From contig JAPFFF010000006.1 in the NCBI GenBank assembly GCA_039105265.1, positions 5,704,001 through 5,768,000 of the forward strand: a DNA stretch of 64,000 bases, given 5' to 3'. A program made the translations under genes and the position numbers. This DNA is from Tritrichomonas musculus. Its lineage: Eukaryota; Parabasalia; Tritrichomonadida; Tritrichomonadidae. Positions 31,308 to 43,066 of the stretch are shown here, one piece after another. The notes beneath the pieces were generated by a model. That model was not told where the DNA came from and searched no databases. It saw only the letters and a list, made by a program, of their open reading frames with translations. Within the stretch, counting starts at the first letter, position 1; each line of letters starts with the position of its first letter.

Positions 31308-33119
31308 ATGCATTTATTATTATGTTTTTATTTATTTCTAATGAAAATCAAAAGCAAATGCCAAAGTGAATGTGAAATTTGTGATGACGATGTTTGCCTT
31401 AAATGCATTGATGGATATGGCCTTGAAACGGATATTAATCATAAATTTTATGGCATATGCTTCAATTGTAGCAGGTATAATCCTCATTGCACAGCCTGCA
31501 GCAACAGTGTTCATATTTGCACAAGATGCGAAGATGAAAATTACACCTTAGATACTGATATATACAGTCATACAAGAAACAAGTGCATTCCGTGCCCCAA
31601 AAACTGTTTAAATTGCAAAAACATCGAATATGGCAAATGCTGGACGTGTGTTGATGGATATGGTCCAGATGAAAATCATAAATGTTTAAAATGCATTGAT
31701 CCAAATTGTTTAAAATGTAACAAAGATAACAGCCGTTGCACAAAATGCAAAGTTGGATACAGAAATACTGAAAACGGAAATTGCCAAAAATGTGAAGATC
31801 CAAATTGTTTATCATGCCAAAATAGCGCTTCATTTTGTGATGAATGCGGGGAAGGAACGTATTCAGAATTTAATGATAATAAAGACTATTCAGGGAAATG
31901 TAATTATGTCAAATTAAAAGATGAAAATTGCATCAAAGGATATTCAAAAACAGATCACTCTTTTTGGTGCACTTCTTGCATGGAAGGTTATGGATTGATA
32001 AATGGAAAATGCGAAAAATGTCAAAATCAATATTGTCAACATTGTAATCGTGATGTTACCAAATGTCAGCTTTGCTTTTTCAATAGTACTCGAGATGAAA
32101 ATTTCGAATGTGTTCCTTGCACCTTATTTAATGATAAATGCACATTTTGCTCTTACAATAACATTGCCAAATACTGCATTTCATGCGAAGATGGCTTCAT
32201 TCCAACTGATGACACAAAATGCGAAAAGTCAGTCATAGAAAATTGTAACTGGCAAGACAATGGCGCTTGCTCTTCTTGCATTGAAGGTTTTGGATTTAAC
32301 GAAGATAAAACACAATGTATAAAATGCGAACTAGAAAACTGCTTGCACTGCAATCCCAATTACAAAAGATGCACAGAATGCATCAAAAATAAAAAATGCG
32401 AAATTTGTGATGAATCTGGATCATGCACAAGTTGTGCTTCAGGCTATTTACTTAAAGACAAAAAATGCAAAAAGTGTGGTTTGGAAAACTGTGATTATTG
32501 CCCTGAAAATGAAGATACTCAATGTTATAAATGCTCGGCAGGTTTCCAAACAACTCTTTTCGAGTACCAATGTGTTCAATGTGATGATATAAATTGTGGA
32601 GATTGTCAAGAAAAAATAACTGAATGTTCTAGTTGTAAGGAAGGCTTCGGACTTGATTACCGAAAAGGAAACTGTCATTATGGAAAGTGCACCAAATGCT
32701 CAATTGAAAATTGCATTAATTGCAATGGAAATCCAACATATTGCTATGAATGCGATGTAGAACATCCTAATTGCTTCGAGAATTCTCCAAAAGATGATGA
32801 TGTTTATGATGGGGAATGTCCTGAAGTTGTAATTGAAAGCTCGACTTTAGATATCGAAGACGACAAAATTGATAAAGATAAAACTACCATTATGCCTGAA
32901 ACTCAAAGCAAAAGCAATGATATGGATAATGATGACAATAACAATAACAATAACAATGATAATAATGGTGAAACAAAAGAAAAGAAAAAGAAATTACCAG
33001 CTGCAGCAATTGCTGGAATTGTTATAGGATGCGTTGTTGTTGTTGGTGTAGTAGTTGGTCTTCTTATCTATTTCTTGGCCATAAAAAAGAAAAAAGTTGG
33101 AATATCATCCAGCAATTAA
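31308..33119 (+). CDS. Cysteine-rich type I surface membrane protein (copy B)
   Basis: This 603-residue paralogue of the copy-A protein has the same layout: signal-like N-terminus, tandem C-x-x-C modules, acidic/poly-Asn linker, membrane span at about 564-592 and a Lys-rich tail. By eye only five residues differ (A/V, D/N, I/V, S/I, V/M), all between about residues 484 and 540. The DNA appears identical over about 1.1 kb of the centre but carries several silent changes nearer the start. It looks functional. Its upstream DNA beyond about 230 bp differs from that of copy A, so expression may differ. Confidence 0.85.
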   Translation: MHLLLCFYLFLMKIKSKCQSECEICDDDVCLKCIDGYGLETDINHKFYGICFNCSRYNPHCTACSNSVHICTRCEDENYTLDTDIYSHTRNKCIPCPKNCLNCKNIEYGKCWTCVDGYGPDENHKCLKCIDPNCLKCNKDNSRCTKCKVGYRNTENGNCQKCEDPNCLSCQNSASFCDECGEGTYSEFNDNKDYSGKCNYVKLKDENCIKGYSKTDHSFWCTSCMEGYGLINGKCEKCQNQYCQHCNRDVTKCQLCFFNSTRDENFECVPCTLFNDKCTFCSYNNIAKYCISCEDGFIPTDDTKCEKSVIENCNWQDNGACSSCIEGFGFNEDKTQCIKCELENCLHCNPNYKRCTECIKNKKCEICDESGSCTSCASGYLLKDKKCKKCGLENCDYCPENEDTQCYKCSAGFQTTLFEYQCVQCDDINCGDCQEKITECSSCKEGFGLDYRKGNCHYGKCTKCSIENCINCNGNPTYCYECDVEHPNCFENSPKDDDVYDGECPEVVIESSTLDIEDDKIDKDKTTIMPETQSKSNDMDNDDNNNNNNNDNNGETKEKKKKLPAAAIAGIVIGCVVVVGVVVGLLIYFLAIKKKKVGISSSN

Positions 33120-33600
33120 TAATGCTTTTTATAAAAAGAATAAACAAAAAAGTTCAAAAAGATCTTCTTAATTTCAAATTATATTTTATTATACATGTTA
33201 TTTTCTTTTTTTTTTTTTATGAAAGCTTGATATGAATATTTATATCAATATTCATTAAATAAAAGCTCAAAAACAATGTGATTACATAAATAATAACTTT
33301 GTAATAAGAGTGCTGACTTACTGTTAGAAAGTTGTTTATATTGAGCTTGCTGGTTGAATTTAGGATTTTTTTTTTAAAATAAATTTATATGAAAATATAA
33401 ATTTTTCTTTTCATACACTTAAATCAAAAACGATAAGACATATCAGATCAAAATTGAATTAAATTTCACCTTTGAATGTCTTATTGTTTTTGATTTTAGT
33501 TTATTTGCGTCTATATTGAACATAATTCATATCAAAATAAGAATCAATAAGAAAATAACTTTGTTGTTTAAATAATCATTTAAAACATGAGTTCGATTTC
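33119..33600. other. Intergenic between Cys-rich gene B and the VPS13-like gene
   Basis: This holds the shared 3' flank of the duplication. It includes the hairpin at 33,421-33,497 (one G-T pair relative to copy A), then about 80 bp unique to this side before the convergent VPS13-like frame. Confidence 0.6.
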
Positions 33601-36600
33601 TTAGCGATATTCTTTAGATATTTTTATCTTTTGCAAATAAAACCCAACTTTATTAGCAATTGATATTGCATCCTCTTTATTTTCACATGTGAAATAGATA
33701 GTATCTTCTGCATATTTAATTATTAATAGTGACAAATATTGTTCAATGAATTTGATTTCAATGAAATCGACCTTAATTGCATTATCTTTCTTATAAAAGA
33801 ACAACAAACTATCAAAAATTGCTAACCAAACATTTTTTTCTTTATCAAAGAAAATATCTTTGAGTTGTTGGTTGCTATATTTAACACCATAAAAACTTTG
33901 AAGCCTGAATTGCAAGAGAGTTGGAGTATCAGGATAATTGGCAGACAAGCAATTTGGAATATCCAAAATTATTCCATTTGGAAAAACACGAGGAATTCTT
34001 CTTGGAAATTCCAAGATCAAATCATGACAAATTTGATTTTTATTTTTAATGAAATCACTGAACAACTTTGACTCTTTTGGAATTAAAAATACAAACTTTG
34101 CCAAAAAAGCAATTCCTTTCATAAGTGTTATTTGATTTAAGTAACAAAAAGGCAACGATTTAAAGAAATCAATAATTGACGATTCAATATTACACAGATT
34201 GATATCTTTAAAATCAATTGCAATTACCTTTGAAAAAGGGATTTTAAATAATGATAAATAAAAATGATCTTCATGTTTAAATCGATACTGCCTGTTAAGC
34301 AAACTGACTGGTGTTAGACTCACAATAATATTATGTATTGTGAATTTTTTGGTTGAGAAAATATTTGAAAAAAAATCATTTTTAAGTTCAAATTTGCAAA
34401 AACTAGCAACTTCTTTCATTGCTGCAATTAAATCACCAATAAATAAGAAATCAACGAATATTTGAATTGGTGCAATTTTAATTGAAATATCTTCAAACAT
34501 GAGCATTTTTAGAGGATATTTAGAGATGATTTCAACACATAAAAACGGCGTTTCTCTTCCATTTAAAACGACAGGAGAAAGTGAATATGCATACATATCA
34601 TTGAGAGAAAGTCCTTCTATAGATAATTTTATTTTATGATCAATGTTTAATGATACTTTGCTAATTGTGAGAAGGAAAAGTTCATGCATTTCATTATCGA
34701 TAAATGATAATTGTATTTCTGTTAAAAGAAGGGAAAAATTCACTTTTAATTGTTGAAAACCTTTTTTGTTATTTTGATTTTCATCTACTTGTTTTGATGA
34801 TTCATAAATAACAATTGTTCTATTATCTCTATCAATTTTTTCTACATCATAGTAAATGTTTGTATTCTTGATTCTCCTTGAACGACACGGTTCTTCATAA
34901 GATAATAGAAATCCAATTGAATCAATACCAAATGCAATAACACAATTATATTTACATAACGATTCTACAAATAAAAATGGTTGTTCTTTAGCATATATTA
35001 ATTTATTATTTGGTGGAATTATCATTGGATTATAAACAAAATTGCTTTTTGGCTGATATTTTTGGCGAACATAAATGCTTTTATTCTTAATTTTGTTATG
35101 AATCGAGACATCTGAAGTCAATGTTGGATATGAAATATAACAACAATAACCATTTTCTTCCTTTTTAACAACAATTTTGAATAAAAGATATGAATTTATT
35201 TGTGATGCTTTACTTAATCGAATGACTGAAGAACCAAGATTAAATATATTAAAATATTTGCATCTTTGATAACCTTCAACATAAATTTCAAAAATTCCTT
35301 TTTTGTTAGAGCCAAAAATAATATTATCGCCTTTATAACATTTATTTTTAAATTCTTGAACATTTTTATCCATACTTTGCGGTGACAATATTATTGTTTC
35401 ATTAATATCACTATGAACTTTCAAATAGGGACGAATTGCAATAATTGAAGAAGGAATATTTAAGAAATCTTCAAAATTATTTTTTTGTTTTTCAAGCAAT
35501 AAAAGCAAATTGATTTTATCTTTTGCTTTGTGTTGTAATGGAACAACTTGAGGAAAATTGCTAACATATTGAAAATTGGTAGAATTGATTTTTGTTAATT
35601 TATCATAAACAATTGGCAATTTAATTGAACATTCATGATTCATTAAAGATTTGGAACTATAAAATATATAATCTTTTGTTAATTGATAAGATGAATTTTT
35701 TGATACTTGAAGTGATAATGGAATTGATGAACAGTTTTGTAAAATTAAAGGACAATAAATTCTCATTTTAAAAATCTTTTTCTTATCAATCTTTACTTCA
35801 GAACATTCAAAAAAAATTTGACCAATTATTTCTCCATTTTTATACACATTTACTTCTTTTTTGAAACTTTCAATCTTTGACTTAACATATACAGTTCCTC
35901 CATCTGCGTTATCACCAAACTTGAAAAAAAAATACCAAATTTTCATCGATATCTTTTAAATAAGATAAATCATAATATAATCCTTTTTTTAATTCAATGT
36001 CTTTTATATTTTCAATTCTTAATTTTACATCGTATGGTAAAAAGTTTGAAATTGTAATATAAGGGAAAAAATTGATAGAACAAATTGTTTTTGTTGTATC
36101 AAAAGATAAAAAATAAGTTGAATAAAAATTAACCGGCTTTGAATCAATTTGAAAATTATAATCCATCAATTTTACTGGTTCTGAACTATTAAATTCAAGT
36201 TCATCTATATGGAATTGATCATGTTTTGATACCCAAATCAATTTTGATAAATCAAAATTTATATCACAAGGAATATATTTATCTTTTGTACTTTTGACTT
36301 TTAAAAAATAATTTTTACATAGAAAAATGTCAATATCATAACTCAACCAATTTTGAAATACATAAGGTGATGTGAAATGAACAATATTTATGCCATTTTC
36401 CAATTTTAGAGAAACAATGATATCTTTATCTAATAAAATTGGCGAATATAAACTTTTAATCGTGAATGAATGTTCTTTATCTTTAAATTTCATTACAATG
36501 TTTGGCTCATAATCTTCTTCTTTGATTTTAACTGGCTTATCATCATTTAATTGAATATAACATTTCTTTTTTTCTTTGTTAATTAAAAATAGATCAATTT

Positions 36601-37624
36601 CCAATTTTGTATCATTTTGAAAAAATATGTTTTTATATTGATGTTCGAGCTGTGAATGATATGAATCATTATATTCAGGTGAAAAAAGTTCTTTGAATAA
36701 AAAAGAACTCAATGAAATATGAATAGGCGAAACAATCACATCTATATTATAATTATTAATAGTTAAAATTGTAGAGAAACGATTAATTACCTTATAAGAA
36801 TTATGGCATAAATGTTTGAGTTCAAATTTGATTTCAATTTTTTGTTCTGAATTTTTCTGTGACATTGAATATTGAATTTTTTGAGGTGTAATTGTCAAAA
36901 GTAACAAAGGCGAATTAGATTTAATTATATAAAAATCAATATCTGACATATCTAAATTTAAATCTAAATCTAAATCAATCTTTTTATCATCTATATCATT
37001 TTTACTGTCGCTAGAATTTTCATTTTTTACACTTTTGAATTGATTGGCTAAATTTAAAAGTGTGTTGATGTCAAATATTGAAAAATAAATTGTCAAATGC
37101 GATTGTGTTTTAACTATTAATTTTTTTATATTTTCTTTCATTATGTTTATTTCAGGTACATTTATATTTATTATTGTTTTGTTTTTAGTTGTGTTAGTTA
37201 AATCAAATTGAATGCTTTCAAAATTGATAACAAAATCAAAATTAAAAATACTTGTCAAAGAGATATTTCCTGATTTCAGAATTAATTTTAAACTTATTTT
37301 TTCTTGAAAATTTATAATAGGCACTTCTATGCCAATACTTATAAAATCAAAATATATTTGGAATCCATTATGTAATTTATCAATAATTCGAAAAATGAAA
37401 AATTTAAGATAGACGATATATTTGTGGAACATTAAATTGATAGCTGCAAATAATAATGAAAAAAATATTTTGAATACTGTGAAAATTAGAATTAGAGTCA
37501 ATTTTAACAAACTTTTAATTATTGATGGTTTTTGATTAGATTGAGTGGGAAAATAATATGATGAGTTGATAAGATAAGAAACTATATCTATACCAAAAAC
37601 TCGGGTTAACGAGCCGATCTCCAT
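33601..37624 (-). pseudogene. VPS13-family lipid-transfer protein, C-terminal half, split by one frameshift
   Basis: Two overlapping minus-strand frames (570 and 781 codons) read as one protein of about 1,350 residues. The first ends '...DIDENLVFFF' and the second resumes 'KFGDNADGGTVYVKSK'. The break is at a run of nine A at 35,924-35,932, and one base fewer would keep the frame. The first part contains 'FLPYDVKLRIEN', typical of the VPS13 adaptor-binding/SHR-BD region. The end ('PRRIPRVF...' then a PH-like fold) matches VPS13 C-termini. VPS13 proteins bridge membranes and carry lipids between organelles. The N-terminal chorein region and most of the rod are absent: the frame begins with a hydrophobic segment after 'MEIGSLTRVF'. 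It is either a genuine short paralogue with a sequencing indel or a young pseudogene. Confidence 0.75.
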
Positions 37625-40537
37625 TTTTTTTAAAAATCAATTGATCATTTTGAAATAGATTGTCTCGGAAAACTAAACAAACTTTTCCTTCGTTATCCTC
37701 TGGGTACTCGATTTTTTCGATAAATTTGCTTAGAATAGGTCCGATTTTAGAACATAGATAAAATTTGAAGGGGAACTTTTTTTAGCCCCCAAAAATTGAA
37801 AGGAAAATTGGGGGAAAAAATGTAAAAATGTGTTTTTTAGCCCCCGCTTTTTTGAAAACTTTTTCAATTAAAAATAATCGTAAATGTATTTAAAAAAAAG
37901 AGCAAAAAAAGCATATTAAAATAAAATAAATGCAAAAAAAAGGAAATTATATGTTAAAAAACATATAAAGATAAAAATAAAACGAAAAATTCTAAAAAAC
38001 ATCAATAATTCTTGATGATTACTTTATTACGATAAACAATTTAATGATGGATAGAATAAAAAGGTAAAGAATCATTAACTCATACTGGAAATTATAAATT
38101 ATCACCAAAAAAGCCATAAAGCTGGGGTTTATATTAACATGAATAAATTATTATATTTCATATTCATTATAAAAATATGAAAGTATAATGTTTGGTTTAA
38201 GTTTAAGATCATTTTGGGCAAAAAGAAAATGTTGCTGCGTTAAATATTTTAATTAAATTGATCCTAAATAAGAATTAGTGTGTTTCACTTATTACCCAAA
38301 TTTTTGTGAGAATATATGGCTGTAATAGAAACTTTTTGAAAATACTTTGACCATATAAACTATCAAAATAATATAAAAAAAAATCGTTTAGTAAAAACAA
38401 TATAAAGTCGTTTAGTTTTTTTTCATGGACAACAAAAATGATTAAAAATAGAGAAATTCTTTGGTGAATAAAATAATAAACGATATTCGAAAATAATTAC
38501 ACACATATAACCAAAAACGCAAAAAAAATTTTTAGAATATATAATCTTTAATTAAACAAAACATTATATAAAGAAAAAATAATATGAATAAAACCTTTAA
38601 TCATTTTATTTCTATCAAATTCAAGAGATTAAATGCCCTTTTTTACCTATAAACAGAGAAAAATAATAATATCTTTTTATATTTTCAACCAATTCTATTT
38701 ATTTATTTAGTAATATGCATATATGAGCAACAAAGAAAAAATATTTTGGGAAATACTTGCGAAATGATAAGTCTATAGAATGAAAAATACTTATGAAAGA
38801 GGTACGGGTACTAAAAATTTTTTTAAAAATTCTTTATATTAATATATTTTATTAAGTATATTCCATATTATATAAAAAATATTTAATGAAAGAGTTTTGC
38901 TCGTCAGGTGGAGTTTTATGAGTATTTTTATTAATTTTCGTAAACCATTGAAATTTATAAAAAAAATTCATCAAATATTTTTCATGTTTTTGCATAAAAA
39001 AAGTCATAAAATATTAAATGCATCTTTATTATATGAAAATGTTTAATAAAAAAATTAATTCAATCGATCTTGTAATAATATCATTTTAAATTTCTATGAA
39101 TTAAATGATAAATGTGTAAAATGAAGAATGATTTTTGCATAATATAATATGATTTATCTTTTGAAACTTTTTCTACTCTTGAAAACATGAATTGATAAAA
39201 TCTGATATTAAATATTCTCAATGAAATCTTTTAAAAATGCCTTAAGATATGCGCTGATGATTTATTTACCATAATTGGTTTAAATAAGAGATTGTTGGGA
39301 GAAATTAATGAATATGTTGTAATCTTTGTATTTTTATTATAAATTAAAACTAATTTATCTCAGTAAAAAAAGAATTTTCTTTGTTTTTAACCGAGCAATT
39401 TAAAAGATGACTGTTGGAATAATGCATATTTTAATATATAATTTATCAAAAAATATTTTGCATGCTTTAATTTCCTTCTTGAAAAAAAAAGCAATTAAAA
39501 AAAAATTCAATATGAACCGGAAATAGTCAAATATCCAACCGGAAATAGTCAAAAAGTTTTTGACATATTAAAAAAATCCTTGAAAAAGATTCATGCCAAT
39601 TATTTTTTTCATTCAAAAATTTGATTTTTTTTTAAAAAAATTAAAGGTTAAAACGCAGCTACGCCTGACGAGTCGTTTTTTATTTTCATATATTTATTGT
39701 GATATATATTAATTATCCTATAAATTGATATATAGTTATCCCTTGAGAATTAAACAACCATTCCAAAAAATGAGTTGTAAAATACAATTTTTTATAAATT
39801 TTATTTTTTTTCATGAAAAAAATTGTTTTATTTTATACAAATAATTATTAAATATTAATATTATATTTATTAGTTAAATATACGATAATTATGAATTAAA
39901 AATATTTTTTCATTAAGATATTTATATATATTTAATGTTTTTTGGCCATTATGTAACTTCTTTCCCTTTGAACAAATAATCAAAACAATAAGTATTTCAT
40001 ATAATACAATAAATGTTTAAAATAAACATATAATAAAATTATTGAGATATAAAATATTAAAGGAAATAAAAGCAAAATATTAAATAGACAAAATACGTTA
40101 TTTTAGTCCCCGCACTTCTCTTATGAATAAAAAAATTTGGGGGCTAAAATACAACTTTCAATAAAAAAATAAACAAAAAATCATTTAGCCCCCAAAAAGA
40201 AATGTGATATGAAAAATGGGAGCTAGAATGCATTTTCCCAAATTTGAAACTCAAATTTGAACTAAAAAAGTTAAAAATCGTAACTAAGGAGACCGTTTAT
40301 TTATAAATAGCAATAATTTCCAAGGATTAACCAAGAAATCGAAAAGCAGCCTTTCCTTACCACTTATAAACAAACACAAGCATCATAAAAGGACATATTT
40401 GCTATAAATAGCAACAATAAGACTAGATTGAAATGATGATGAAATTATTTCATCTGCAATTCCTAAATAGCCACAAATATCTGTTTAAAATCATAATCAT
40501 ACGTATGTTAAAAAAATTAAACAAATATTTCTTGTTT
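37625..40537. other. Gene-free 2.9 kb, possibly an eroded element bounded by AGCCCCC motifs
   Basis: This is low-complexity A/T DNA with no frame of note. AGCCCCC occurs twice near 37,780-37,850. Its complement GGGGGCT and a further AGCCCCC lie at 40,138-40,195, giving a loosely inverted arrangement about 2.4 kb apart. CCTGACGAG (near 39,664) and its complement (near 38,900) form another inverted pair. 'AACCGGAAATAGTCAAA' is repeated in tandem near 39,515-39,555. Confidence 0.4.
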
Positions 40538-40995
40538 TCAACTTTTTCTTTTTTCAACTTCGTCTTCTTCGAAAATGAATTCATCTTCGCTTTCAACTTC
40601 ACGTTTATCGTTGCTTGCTGCCACTTTTTCTTGCGGATTCATCCCGACACATTCGCAAATGCATGGATGATCCAGCTTTCGAAGGACTTCGAACTCTTTG
40701 AGCGTGTTTTGAAGGTCTTTAAATGTTGCGCTTTTCAGAACTTTCTTGCGCATGACGCGATTGCTTCGTTCATCAACAACTTTGTAGACAACACTAGTCG
40801 CTCCTTCACCGACTTTTTCAATCATCTTTTGATGCTCCTCGTCATCGTCGTCAATGACGAAGTTTTCACTTTTTCCGTGTTCGTTTTGATCGTCGTTTTC
40901 ATTATCAGGAAATTGGCGTTGCTTTTTCTTGCTTGGATCGAATGGAAAGACGTTCTCGTTCTGACGTAGGCGGCCTTCGAGAAATCTGATGTGCT
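40538..40995 (-). pseudogene. TKL-type protein kinase relic, N-lobe only
   Basis: The minus strand reads through an acidic linker ('NENVFPFDPSKKKQRQFPDN', then an Asp/Glu run). It continues into 'MIEKVGEGATSVVYKVVDER' (Gly-rich loop), a 'VMRKKVLK' segment in place of VAIK, and 'FEVLRKLDHPCICECVGMNP' (helix C and strand 4). The frame ends in an acidic stretch at 40,538 before any catalytic loop. In frame upstream a stop interrupts near 41,012, and coding-like sequence there ('SWLRQRVSEAHQI') is in another frame. No C-lobe is found downstream. It is a truncated, decayed host kinase. Confidence 0.7.
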
Positions 40996-41029
40996 TCAGA
41001 TACGCGCTGTCTCAGCCAAGACTTGGACC

Positions 41030-41710
41030 TTTCAGAGCCGAACTAGTCTCAGAGTCTCTTGGTTTTGAATAAACACACTCACTCTTTTCTTTTGTTTTCG
41101 GTTCAAAGTCAGAGAGTACGCCAAAGACATCAGATGACGAACTAGTGTCAGAGTCTCTTGACTTTGAAGAAACACGCTTGCTTTTTCCTTTTGCTTTCGA
41201 TTTGAGTCAGAGCCAATGTCAAAAAGATCGAGCTTTTTTGGGTTTTTATTAGACTTTGCTTTACTTCGAGTATCACTTTCTTTTGAAGAAGAAGATGATG
41301 ATGATGAAAAAGCAAACATGTTATTCATCTGCACTTTATTTGGCTTGGGCTTTCTTTTCGGCTCGGAGTCCGAATCGTCGCTCAGCGTCAGTTTTTTCGA
41401 TGAAATTGTATCCAAGCCAAGGTCAAAATCCATGGAGTCAGAATCAGTAGTTGGGCTTTTAATTTGCTTTGTTTTCTTAGATTTTGGATTTTCGTCAGAT
41501 GTGATGGATGATTTCGAAAATTTCGAATTTGTGGCTATATTCGATGATGAATTTAGATTTTTCTTTCTTTTTTCTTTTTCTGGAACAATTCTTTGTAATA
41601 TGAATCAATAGGATGATCCCACATTGATTTACCGGTTCGGGTATTGAAATAAAAAGGGTCTGAATTGTCATAATAGGATTCAAATTTGAATATCAGGAAT
41701 TTTCAATTTA
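41030..41710 (-). pseudogene. CEP164-like WW-domain protein relic with Ser/Asp-rich linker
   Basis: On the minus strand, 41,598-41,680 translates to 'DPFYFNTRTGKSMWDHPIDS', then 'YYKELFQKKK'. This matches the second half of the WW domain of the centriolar/ciliary protein CEP164, whose hallmark is 'SMWDHP' followed by D..Y..L. It is followed in shifted frames by Lys/Ser-rich sequence ('SKKTKQIKSPTTDSDSMDFD'), a poly-Ser tract and two imperfect repeats carrying 'ESLTLVRLV'-like DNA at about 41,037-41,200. The 5' half of the WW domain is missing and at least two frame changes occur. CEP164 acts at basal bodies, plausible in a flagellate. Fusion with the kinase relic just downstream is possible but not shown. 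Confidence 0.5.
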
Positions 41711-42662
41711 TCTTAGGACATTTGTATTATGATTTGTTAGTAATTTTTTGAATCAAATAATTCAAAACATTCAATAAAAATTTGACGAAAAGTGTCAATA
41801 CTTTTTTTAAAAAAGCCAAAAAGAGGGACCGATTGAAATCGAACCAATAACTCAAGGTTATTAAATATAAAAATCTTGATAACCTTGTTTCATCGTTTAT
41901 AAACAATAGTTGGTTTTTCTAATTTTAGAATAGTCTATTCATTGAAAAAGTTCAAAACCCAACTTTACCTTTAATACAACGATTGTTGTTTTTCTAAGAA
42001 AAATAATTTTTAAAAATCTTTGTTAAATGAGTAATATGATTGCGTTGTATTTAATAACAAATTTATTTTTAATCGATTTAACACCTCCAGGAACAAAATT
42101 CAAATGATCTTCAGAAGTTCATGGAATTGTTATTTAAGCTATAGATGAGCAAAAGCATTACCTGATTTAAAAGCCAAATATTTTATTGAAGTGACTGAAG
42201 GTGGAATTACCATTTGCTTCAAAGACAAACAATTGTTTATATAGAAACTGGAATTACGTTTTTTTTTATATTATAGCATTCCTCACAAAAAATAATGTAA
42301 TGCTAAATACTATTCAAATTCTATATTTTTAAGTGAAAGACAACTATTATACACTTGCGAAACAGTATTTACCATAATGAAACATTTACAAAAAATTCTA
42401 AAATTAAATGAATTTTAATACATTAGTCATAGTAAATCCAAATAAAGCGCAATTAAAATAAAGCATATTAAAAAATTATCTCTTCTGAGTTTGATTGAGT
42501 TATAAGTATAGAAATAATCACTCGAGAAATTATATATTCAATTCATTTCAGACTTGTAAAATAAAAATAGTATAGGTAGGGAAAATGGTCGGGTGGTCAA
42601 TTGAAAAAAGTCGGGTATTGAGCGAAAAAAGTAGAGTATGAATGGAAAAAAATAATTCTTTT
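41711..42662. other. Intergenic with a small coding-like remnant
   Basis: This is mostly A/T DNA. About 42,155-42,245 on the plus strand reads 'ALPDLKAKYFIEVTEGGITI' then 'CFKDKQLFI'. It has coding-like composition but stops on both sides, so it may be a gene fragment. I do not recognise it. Confidence 0.35.
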
Positions 42663-42830
42663 TCAGAAAAAAGTAAAGTAATCTTCAGAAATATTTTTTA
42701 CTTCTTCAGAAATATTTTCTTCTTCTTTAGAAAAAGGTCGTTCTTTTTTAGAAATATTTTCTTCTTCTTTAGAAAAAGGTCGTTCTTTTTTAGAAATATT
42801 TTTTTCTTTTTTAGAAAATGACGAATTCAT
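42663..42830 (-). CDS. Possible 55-residue charged repeat peptide
   Basis: A short minus-strand frame starts 'MNSSFSKKEKNISKKERPFS'. It is built from a 14-residue unit 'NISKKERPFSKEEE' (41-42 bp in DNA), present about two and a half times, and ends 'ISEDYFTFF'. The strong Lys/Glu/Ser bias is unlike the surrounding non-coding DNA. It could be an expressed peptide, a fragment of a low-complexity gene, or a tandem repeat that happens to be open. No domain or homologue is recognised. Confidence 0.25.
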   Translation of the reverse strand: MNSSFSKKEKNISKKERPFSKEEENISKKERPFSKEEENISEEVKNISEDYFTFF

Positions 42831-43066
42831 TTTTAGAATTTTTTTTTTTAACTTATATATTAAAAAAGTTAAAAATCGTCTATTTATTTATATCTATTAT
42901 CTATTATGTAATTCAACAAATATCTATAATAAGTTATATTCACACTTTAAATTGAAAAATTCATAACTTTCTTTATCGTATTCAGAATCACAATCTTCAT
43001 TTTGATATTTCCATTAAATCAATTTTTAATTTTATTTATTAAAATATATATAAAGAAATAAATATA

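Larger units (their letters stand above)
29233..33518 (+). repeat. Segmental duplication, copy B
   Basis: This is the direct-orientation partner of 9,515-14,244. It retains the longer kinase relic and lacks the TTAA-flanked MITE and the 830-bp insert of copy A. It supplies the empty sites showing that those two features are later insertions. Confidence 0.9.
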
